From Candidatus Micrarchaeia archaeon (GTDB lineage Archaea; Micrarchaeota; Micrarchaeia; Anstonellales; JAHKLY01), in NCBI GenBank assembly GCA_041653315.1, contig JBAZFO010000023.1:1-20239 (forward strand): DNA of 20,239 nucleotides, given 5' to 3'. Positions 14,326-20,239 of this stretch are shown here, piece by piece. Position numbers and translations under genes: made by a program. Each line of letters opens with the position of its first letter. The stretch's first letter is position 1. The notes under the pieces are model-generated. The model had not been told where the DNA came from. It did no database searches and saw nothing but the letters and a program-made list of their open reading frames with translations.

Positions 14326-16336
14326 GAAACAAGGCCTTCAATTTTTTAATAAAACTAAGTTTATGTTATTTGGAGTAATACTAATATGTTTGATTAATTT
14401 TTTTCTATTATCTCCTGTTTTATTTTCCGATAAACCAATAATTCACAGAGACTTTAATTTTCCTTTTGTCAATGAAAATATGTTTTTAGACAATTATCTC
14501 AGTGCTTGGAATGAATACACTAGCAGCCCCACCTTAGAGAATATATTTCGTTTACCTAACAGGATTATACCTATTTTTCTTTTAAACTTGGGTTTAGATC
14601 TGGTTACTGTCTTGAAATTTTTAGTTGTCTCGCCATTTTTTTTGGGTACCTTATTCATGTTTTTTCTTTTAGCTAAATTGTTTAACTCCCCGCAGAACAT
14701 TTTTGATTTAATTGTGGTTGTGTTATGTTCGCTTTTTTTTATGTATAACCCTATAATGTTTATCTTTGTACATACTGTCGGATTTATTTTAGCCTTGGCA
14801 TTCCTACCTTTATACTGTTTAATCGCAATTAATTTTTTTAAACATTGGAAATTATCATACCTGCTTATCCTTCCTATAATAATCTTTTTTACATCCACAC
14901 ACCCTTTCATCACTTTTGTTTATTTATCTATTTTTCCCTTATTTTCTCTCTATCACTTTTTGTTTAACAAAATTCAAATACAAAAATTAATATTGTCGAA
15001 TATGGCCCTTATTATAATTTATCTTTTGCTTTTTCTGTATTTTCTGGTGCCTCTGTCTTTTTATTTTGCCTCGTCAAACAGCTTAGACCCATCATTTAAA
15101 GGATACTACAATATCAGTGAAGATGTTTTCCAGGCAACTAGTAATAATCAAATATTGCATCTTTTTTTGGGGGTTCGGGATTCTATCTACATCCTTGCCC
15201 AGTATCCTAAGGACTCAGGGTATCCATTTTGGATTTTTTGTTCATTAATTTTATTTATTTTAATATACACTTCTGTATTTTGGAAAAGAAATTTAGAAAA
15301 AGAACTTCTTTTTGTATTATTTTTGGTTTTTTTAATTTTTACATTTGGTTCTAGTTCTCTTTTTGGTGATGTATACTATATGTTAATATCACTGCCTTTA
15401 GGTTGGATTTTTCGATCAAATCTTAAATTTATGCTTTTTTCCCCATTTTTCTTCTCAATATTTCTTATAATACTTCTTTCTTCAATCCGCTTGAATAAAT
15501 TGAAATACGCCTTATTCTTGTTTGTTTTGTTTCTCAGTATAGTTTATATATATCCTTCTTTTGCTGCTTTTACTAAAGTTTTTTCAGGAGTTGCTATCCC
15601 TGAGGAGATAAACAACTTAAATCAAAAAATTTCTAATGACGATGCTTGTCGCATTATTTGGCTGCCGTCATATAACTCATTACAGACTACTTGGTCGGGG
15701 GATAATATGATTGGATTAAATTTTGGGTTGTCCATCTCAAAAATACGAACTTATAACTACAACTTAGATAATTCAAACCTAGGTACTTTATTTGGAGAGT
15801 TAAATACTTCTTTAGTACAAGACAGGTTATCAAACCTTAACATCAAGTATATTGCCTTACATAATGATTTGGTTGTTGACAACTCTCGGAAAAACAAATT
15901 CAATTTAGAACAGAGTTATTCATCTTATCTGACTCAGAATCTAAGAAATGTTTACTCTGAAAACGGGTTTGAACTTTACCAGAACGATAATCTCACCGAA
16001 TGCAAAAAGGTTGTTGTAACTAAAGACGACGGGGGGGAATGTTTGGACTGCCAGCTTAAAACCACAGGCAAAAACAAATATGAAATCGTTTTTCATAATC
16101 AAGGGTCTTATTTGATTGACTTAAAAGAAATTAATGATCCATTTTGGGTTGCATCAAAAGGACAAAAAATAAATGGAAGCCTAACAAATCAGTTTTTGGT
16201 TTCTGCAGAACCAGGAGATAAAATTACTATTTGGTATTCTTTAAATGATTATTTTTATATTGGGGTAATATTAACTATTATTGTATTACTTTTGATTGTA
16301 ATAATATATTTTAAATTTGGTAATGTTGTGATATGA
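14315..16336 (+). CDS. Polytopic membrane protein, GT-C glycosyltransferase-like (first of two)
   Basis: A 673-residue protein. I take the ATG at 14315, after GTGGTG, as the start; it overlaps the pyruvyl transferase stop by 11 nt. About ten hydrophobic segments fill residues 14-430. The first outer loop has an acidic stretch, HRDFNFPFVNENMF, of the kind that carries the catalytic acid in GT-C enzymes, and WIFRSNLKFMLFSPFF is like the R-x-x-x-K-F motif shared by large archaeal membrane glycosyltransferases and YfhO-like proteins. Residues about 440-640 form an outer domain (including IKYIALHND and a CxxC at GGECLDCQ). One C-terminal helix (about 645-667) anchors it. Such proteins transfer sugars from lipid carriers on the outer face. 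I cannot name the exact family. Confidence 0.68.
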   Translation: MGNKKQGLQFFNKTKFMLFGVILICLINFFLLSPVLFSDKPIIHRDFNFPFVNENMFLDNYLSAWNEYTSSPTLENIFRLPNRIIPIFLLNLGLDLVTVLKFLVVSPFFLGTLFMFFLLAKLFNSPQNIFDLIVVVLCSLFFMYNPIMFIFVHTVGFILALAFLPLYCLIAINFFKHWKLSYLLILPIIIFFTSTHPFITFVYLSIFPLFSLYHFLFNKIQIQKLILSNMALIIIYLLLFLYFLVPLSFYFASSNSLDPSFKGYYNISEDVFQATSNNQILHLFLGVRDSIYILAQYPKDSGYPFWIFCSLILFILIYTSVFWKRNLEKELLFVLFLVFLIFTFGSSSLFGDVYYMLISLPLGWIFRSNLKFMLFSPFFFSIFLIILLSSIRLNKLKYALFLFVLFLSIVYIYPSFAAFTKVFSGVAIPEEINNLNQKISNDDACRIIWLPSYNSLQTTWSGDNMIGLNFGLSISKIRTYNYNLDNSNLGTLFGELNTSLVQDRLSNLNIKYIALHNDLVVDNSRKNKFNLEQSYSSYLTQNLRNVYSENGFELYQNDNLTECKKVVVTKDDGGECLDCQLKTTGKNKYEIVFHNQGSYLIDLKEINDPFWVASKGQKINGSLTNQFLVSAEPGDKITIWYSLNDYFYIGVILTIIVLLLIVIIYFKFGNVVI

Positions 16337-18129
16337 TTATGAAGTATACGGGTTTTCAAGGGATTACTATGTTTTCGATCTTAAAAAAATATTTCGGCTT
16401 TCTTGCTTTTTTCCTTATAGGTATTATTACTCTTTATTCGTTTGTTTTTTCATCTAATGCGTTTTGTTATCTTGATTTTTGCCATAATCAAGCATTTGAT
16501 TTTTTAAAGGAGCTCTCACTAAGGCTTAATTCATTTAATCTTTCTTTAGGTTCAATAATATATCTCCCAATACGTTTCTTTTCCTCCCTTTCCTCCGGCT
16601 ATTCCAACACTCTTTATTTTCTGCTCCTCTTTATCCTGGGGGGATTCTGGTTCTACAAGAATTACAAGGAAGGAGACAAATTAGGAATTGCAGCGCTTTT
16701 TGGTATTCTTTTAGTTTTTAATCCGTTTGTTTATGAGCGCATAATGATGGGGCAGTGGGGAGTAGTAGCTTCAACTTTGCTTATGCCAATTTTCATTTAT
16801 TATATGTTTAAGTATTTCAAGGAACCTAATAATCACAATTTGATTTGGCTTGTAATTGGATTTATGGCTTCGAGTGTTCATCAATTGCATTTCTTTGTAA
16901 TTAATTTAGGAATATTGTTTTTATACATCCTTATTTTATTATTTAAAGAAAGATTCAAACAAATACCTTCAATTACAATATTAAAAAACACAATTAAAGT
17001 TTTAGGAATTTTATTTTTAATAAATTTATATTGGGTTTTACCATATATTTTTACTCAACTACAAACTCAAAATACAGGAATTATTGGCGCAATAGATGAA
17101 TCAGATATGTTATTTTTCGCGCCTAAAACATCAGTAGTTAATTCCTTAATAAACACAGCAGGGATGTATGGTTCATGGAGAGAAAATTCAATTATATTAG
17201 CAAAAAACATTCTCCCATTACCCGTATGGTTAGGGATTTTAATTATTTTTATATTTTTAATGATTAGAGGTTTTTTAACAGATCCAAAAAAACCAGAAAA
17301 TATTTTATTCATCTTATTATTTATTATAGGATTAATTTTTGCTGTTGGTATGGCTTCACAATACACAGCGCCTATTTTTGAATGGTTTTTTGATAATGTT
17401 CCATTTTTCAAAGGGTTTAGAGATTCAAATAAATTTGTTTCATTAATAGTAATCTCTTATGCTATTTTAGGTGCTAAAGGATTAAAATCAATAATAGATG
17501 AAAATAAAGATAGGATACACAATTTAAAACTAAGAAAAGCTTTTGGGCCTATTTTAGTATTAATAATGCTTAGTTTAATTATTATCTACAATTTTCCACA
17601 AATAGGTTTATGGGGGCAATTACACCCAATTTCTTACCCAGAAAGTTATTCTGAGCTTAATACATATTTGAAAAATATTGATGAAACAGGACATGTAATG
17701 TATTTGCCTTTGGGAACTTATTTTACTTATAATTGGTCAAAACCAGCAGGTTTAGATGGGAGAATAGGAAATCCAATAAATAGAGTAGTTGAAAAATTCA
17801 TAATTACAGGTTCAAATGAGCAAGATTATGGTGCTAAAAATGAATTACAAACAAATCTAGAAGTGTGTTTAAAAAATAAAAATATATCTTGTTTAGAAGA
17901 ACAAGGTATTCAATACATAATATTAGACGATTGTGCTCATTTTCCAGATAAATATCAATGGATTAGAGATAATTTAAATAAAACACATAAAGATGGCTGT
18001 ACTGAAGTTTATAAAACTAATACTATTGTAAAGGTTGATAAAGATTTAGAAATCCCCTTAAGTTTCATAATCGGCTCAATTATATCAATTATTACTTTGC
18101 TTTACCTGATTTTTATCTTAAGAAAATGA
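16333..18129 (+). CDS. Polytopic membrane protein, GT-C/YfhO-like (second of two), mosaic
   Basis: A 598-residue protein starting in a 4-nt ATGA overlap with the previous gene. About ten or eleven hydrophobic segments precede residue 430. Conserved elements are FNPFVYERIMMGQWGVVASTLLMP (the N-P-F-x-x-E-R-x-x-x-G-Q stretch of large archaeal membrane glycosyltransferases) and FFKGFRDSNKFVSL (F-R-D-x-x-K-F). An outer domain of about 130 residues contains IQYIILDDCAHFPDKYQW, and the protein ends in one helix and LRK. Roughly the first 175 codons are richer in C and G (40-45% in rows 16561 and 16621). From about 16860 the gene is host-like (17% in row 17281). Its last 40 codons are copied again at 19895-20017. 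It probably transfers a lipid-linked sugar on the outer face. Confidence 0.68.
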   Translation: MIMKYTGFQGITMFSILKKYFGFLAFFLIGIITLYSFVFSSNAFCYLDFCHNQAFDFLKELSLRLNSFNLSLGSIIYLPIRFFSSLSSGYSNTLYFLLLFILGGFWFYKNYKEGDKLGIAALFGILLVFNPFVYERIMMGQWGVVASTLLMPIFIYYMFKYFKEPNNHNLIWLVIGFMASSVHQLHFFVINLGILFLYILILLFKERFKQIPSITILKNTIKVLGILFLINLYWVLPYIFTQLQTQNTGIIGAIDESDMLFFAPKTSVVNSLINTAGMYGSWRENSIILAKNILPLPVWLGILIIFIFLMIRGFLTDPKKPENILFILLFIIGLIFAVGMASQYTAPIFEWFFDNVPFFKGFRDSNKFVSLIVISYAILGAKGLKSIIDENKDRIHNLKLRKAFGPILVLIMLSLIIIYNFPQIGLWGQLHPISYPESYSELNTYLKNIDETGHVMYLPLGTYFTYNWSKPAGLDGRIGNPINRVVEKFIITGSNEQDYGAKNELQTNLEVCLKNKNISCLEEQGIQYIILDDCAHFPDKYQWIRDNLNKTHKDGCTEVYKTNTIVKVDKDLEIPLSFIIGSIISIITLLYLIFILRK

Positions 18130-18336
18130 TTTATGTACATTTTTATCTCCTTTAATTCATTTATTATCATATTTGATATAATTTACTGTTATAATTTAAC
18201 CAATCTATTTATATTAAAAAATCTGATATGAAAAAATGGATTTTTAAAGTAAATTTTTGAAATAAATAGATATAATTATAAATATTACCGTTTTATTTAT
18301 ATTAGAAAATATAATATGAACAAATTGGTGAATAAT
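18130..18336. other. Intergenic region with duplicated promoter unit upstream of the AbiE pair
   Basis: This 207-nt stretch has very low GC. A unit containing GATATAATT, then TATTTATATTA, then ATATGAA occurs twice (18175-18239 and 18269-18328). The second copy positions the TATA box for the antitoxin. A 10-codon ORF at 18228-18260 inside the first copy has no ribosome site and is probably not translated. Confidence 0.6.
18294..18304 (+). promoter_or_regulatory. TATA box of the AbiE-type operon
   Basis: TATTTATATTA predicts a transcript start near 18324, just before GGTGA (18327-18331). This makes the ATG at 18337, not the ATG at 18316, the likely start of the antitoxin. Confidence 0.5.
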
Positions 18337-18978
18337 ATGAATAGTGCAGAAATGACAGAAATTTTGATAAAAAGATCTGGTAAGATATGTACTGTTTCCG
18401 ACTTAAAGAAAATATTTGAAAAAAGGTACTCACAAATACGTTCAAGATTAATAAATGGGCGGTGGATTAAACCATTACTCTTATTTGATGGTATTTATTA
18501 TGTTTGTGATCCAGAAGAAAGAGCATACAAATCATATAAATTAAGTAGATTTGAGGTATTGGTGGCTGTTTTAAACAAGAGTTTAAAAAATTGGTATTTT
18601 GGAAGGATTACTGCCTTGCACCATCTTAATGGTACTCAGCAGGCATCAAGTGCATATTATGTGATTAACAACAAATACAGCATGAAAATAAAATCAAAGT
18701 TTTTTGGAGAAATTGTATTTACTAAAATATCAGTAGTAAATACATATGGGTTGATTAAAATAAGGTATGGAAATTTAGAATATTTTTTGAGCAGTATGGA
18801 AAGAACTTTAACAGATTATTTATATTTATATAATAGTGGGGCTATAAAAAAAGAATATATCTTAAAACTTTTTAAGGAAAATAAGTATAGTAGAAAAAAA
18901 TTACAAAAAACAATAGTCAAATGTTATCCAAAAGCATCAGCAATAAAGATGTTTTCAGTGATTGGTGAAATAAAATGA
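18337..18978 (+). CDS. AbiEi-family antitoxin / transcriptional repressor
   Basis: A 213-residue protein, started at the ATG at 18337 with GGTGA 5 nt upstream. The N-terminus is a winged helix-turn-helix (TEILIKRSGKICTVSDLKKIF, then YSQIRSRLINGRWIKPLLLFDGIYYV), the usual DNA-binding domain of AbiEi proteins. The larger C-terminal part contains YFGRITALHHLNGTQQASSAYYVINNK and ISVVNTYGLIKIRYG, and a helical MERTLTDYLYLYNSG, all fitting the AbiEi antitoxin domain. In characterised type IV systems AbiEi represses its own promoter and counters the toxin without a stable complex. The gene is coupled to the toxin by a 4-nt ATGA overlap. Composition resembles the host genes, so there is no direct sign of recent transfer. 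Confidence 0.82.
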   Translation: MNSAEMTEILIKRSGKICTVSDLKKIFEKRYSQIRSRLINGRWIKPLLLFDGIYYVCDPEERAYKSYKLSRFEVLVAVLNKSLKNWYFGRITALHHLNGTQQASSAYYVINNKYSMKIKSKFFGEIVFTKISVVNTYGLIKIRYGNLEYFLSSMERTLTDYLYLYNSGAIKKEYILKLFKENKYSRKKLQKTIVKCYPKASAIKMFSVIGEIK

Positions 18979-19868
18979 TTGATTTTGATTCTTTAAGGGA
19001 TATTTCTTCGCGTATTACTACAGAACCGCCATTTACAGATGAGAATATTTATGTAGACCTCATTCTAACAATCACCCTAAAAAGACTGCAAGAAAAATTT
19101 GATTTTCTAATTCTAAAAGGAGGTACGGCGATTGTAAAAGCTCATTTTTATCCATATCGTTTTAGTTATGATTTAGATTTTTCATACTTTGGAAAAGACA
19201 ATCCAAAAAAACAATATAAAGAATATAAAGAATCTTTAAAAAAGTATTTACAAGAACTTGGGTTTAAAATAACAAATATTGAATCGGAAGATATGCATCG
19301 GGATGGAGGGAGAATACTTATTTTAAAAATAAAAGATAAAGGTAGTAAGCCTTTACAGAGAGAAGTTAAAGTTTCAATTAGTGCAATTGATAGGGTTCCT
19401 TGTTATCCTCCCATATTAAAATCTTTTAAAACAATTCAGCAAATTCCTTCAGATCCATTCGAAATGCTTTATCCAGATATATACGCAGAAATTAATGAGG
19501 TTAAAGCAAAAGTATTAAGTATTGAAGAATTGTGTGCTGAAAAAATACGTGCATTAGCAACTAGAGGAAATCAAGGAGAATGGAATTTAGTCCTAAGAGA
19601 TTTAGTAGACTTAGGGGTTATGGATTCCAAACGAGTGTTAAATAGGGTTTTAAATGATAGAGTTTGCATAGATCATAAATTTAATGCAATTACTAATCTT
19701 TCTTATCGAGAAAAATTTGAATCATTTCTTAATTCAAATGAATCAATAATCATAAATGAGGAAGATAAAAAGATATTTATACAACAGGATCTTTTTGATG
19801 AGTCAAAATTAACAATTATCTTAAATAAAATTAAGGATAATCTTAAAAAAACGCCCCCATTTGTGTGA
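18975..19868 (+). CDS. AbiEii/AbiGii-family nucleotidyltransferase toxin
   Basis: A 297-residue protein with the toxin-type nucleotidyltransferase motifs. FLILKGGTAIVKAH (44-57) holds the GG-T loop, and FSYDLDFSYF (63-72) carries the metal-binding D66 and D68. The later helix LSIEELCAEKIRALATRG (181-198), with K190, and LRDLVDLGVM (207-216), with R208-D209 and D212, complete the family signature. Toxins of this group add nucleotides to target RNA; MenT and related members modify tRNA 3' ends. It has GGTGA 6 nt upstream (18964-18968) and is translationally coupled to the antitoxin. The toxin stop lies only 26 nt before the detached copy of the operon's last gene tail, which suggests it came in as a cassette with that junction. 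Confidence 0.87.
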   Translation: MIDFDSLRDISSRITTEPPFTDENIYVDLILTITLKRLQEKFDFLILKGGTAIVKAHFYPYRFSYDLDFSYFGKDNPKKQYKEYKESLKKYLQELGFKITNIESEDMHRDGGRILILKIKDKGSKPLQREVKVSISAIDRVPCYPPILKSFKTIQQIPSDPFEMLYPDIYAEINEVKAKVLSIEELCAEKIRALATRGNQGEWNLVLRDLVDLGVMDSKRVLNRVLNDRVCIDHKFNAITNLSYREKFESFLNSNESIIINEEDKKIFIQQDLFDESKLTIILNKIKDNLKKTPPFV

Positions 19869-19894
19869 TCAGTACATTAACACTTTATACAAAA

Positions 19895-20017
19895 GTTTAT
19901 AAAACTAATTCAAAAACAGTTGTTGATAAAGATTTAGAAATCCCATTAAGTTTCATAATTGGTTCAATTATATCTGCGCTTACTTTAGTAGGTTTAATTC
20001 TATGGTTTAAAAAATAA
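19895..20017 (+). pseudogene. Detached 3' end (40 codons) of a GT-C-like membrane protein gene
   Basis: The frame reads VYKTNSKTVVDKDLEIPLSF and onward to a TAA. It matches the last 40 codons of the gene ending at 18129: 28 of 40 residues are identical by my count, and the stop falls at the same codon. At DNA level, 75 of 92 bases match between 18007-18098 and 19895-19986. No start codon, ribosome site or homologous sequence lies upstream; the match begins about 26 nt after the toxin stop. This is a remnant of either the original tail of the operon's last gene or of a second, lost copy of that gene. It is not expected to be translated. Confidence 0.85.
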
Positions 20018-20093
20018 GAGTATTCTAAAATGTGAAATAGGATACATAATCTTATTATAATAATCAGGGTTATGTATTTTGTTTTAGATACTC
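20018..20093. repeat. Nested inverted repeats following the gene remnant
   Basis: The outer arms are GAGTATTCTAAAA (20018-20030) and TTTTAGATACTC (20082-20093), complementary except for one extra T. The inner arms are ATACATAA (20042-20049) and TTATGTAT (20070-20077), a perfect 8-bp match around a 20-nt loop. The outer arm begins on the base after the remnant's stop codon. This could fold as a cruciform or RNA hairpin, or be the end of a small mobile element. Confidence 0.6.
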
Positions 20094-20154
20094 ATCAACA
20101 TAATTGTGCTTGGTTTACTCTTCTATTTTAGCCGGAAATATACTCTTTAGGAGT

Positions 20155-20164
20155 GTTTATAAAT
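20155..20164 (+). promoter_or_regulatory. TATA box for the gene starting at 20198
   Basis: GTTTATAAAT lies about 38 nt before the ATG. It would start a transcript near 20186, with a short leader carrying AAGGT (20187-20191). Confidence 0.45.
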
Positions 20165-20197
20165 AATATTTACTAATTTTTATTACAAGGTAATAAT

Positions 20198-20239
20198 ATG
20201 GACATAAATGTAGATTCAAATAATTCATTAGCTGTTTTT
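20198..20239 (+). CDS. Start of an unidentified gene, truncated by window edge
   Basis: Fourteen codons are visible (MDINVDSNNSLAVF). They are preceded by AAGGT 6 nt upstream and by a TATA box at a suitable distance, so a real gene probably begins here. Nothing in these residues identifies the product. Confidence 0.5.
   Translation, partial: MDINVDSNNSLAVF

Noticed and set aside
18228..18260. Ten-codon ORF (MKKWIFKVNF) upstream of AbiEi
   Set aside because: It has no ribosome site, and it coincides with the duplicated promoter unit, which explains the ATATGAA sequence that makes it look like a start.
20142..20154. Short palindrome ACTC-TTTAG-GAGT before the last gene
   Set aside because: A 4-bp stem is expected by chance in sequence of this kind, and no second copy supports an operator.

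Overview
The window looks like archaeal DNA, probably from a very AT-rich, small-genome lineage (a DPANN-type archaeon such as Woesearchaeota or Pacearchaeota is my guess; the sequence alone does not settle it). The evidence is an archaeal gene set (archaeal SecE and Spt5, archaeal-length uL11, the wybutosine enzyme Taw3, FtsZ), TATA boxes about 26 nt upstream of starts, GGTGA-type Shine-Dalgarno sites, and a tRNA-Leu with an archaeal-style intron.

Positions 1-9495 are mostly core genes. In order: a truncated YhaM-like exonuclease (-), Taw3 (+), a Nudix-like protein with a damaged Nudix box (-), tRNA-Leu(CAA) with a 64-nt intron in the T-loop, then a + strand run of an MscS channel, uL11, a secreted and anchored PQQ-type beta-propeller protein and an arginase-fold protein. 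A RelBE-like toxin-antitoxin pair follows, then a nucleoside deoxyribosyltransferase-like gene (-) and a YjjX-like NTPase (+). The classic archaeal ftsZ-secE-spt5 operon lies on the minus strand. uL11, which usually sits next to spt5, is about 4.5 kb away on the other strand.

Positions 9836-18129 form a surface-glycan operon with genes touching or overlapping: a dolichyl-phosphate sugar transferase-like GT2, a GT4, a GT2-methyltransferase fusion, a polysaccharide pyruvyl transferase-like protein, and two large GT-C-like polytopic membrane proteins. The GT2 and GT4 enzymes and the methyltransferase would build a glycan on the cytoplasmic face. The membrane proteins would use lipid-linked sugars on the outside. 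The operon is mosaic: base composition and codon choice change abruptly inside the GT4 gene (about 11325) and inside the last membrane-protein gene (about 16860), as if the middle had been replaced by recombination. Two 32-bp tandem copies of a hairpin-forming element lie just upstream of the operon's promoters.

Positions 18130-20197 hold an AbiE-type (type IV) toxin-antitoxin pair inserted directly behind the operon. Behind the toxin is a detached 40-codon copy of the 3' end of the last operon gene, so the cassette sits between two copies of the same gene tail. An inverted-repeat structure follows, and a new gene starts at 20198 and runs off the window.
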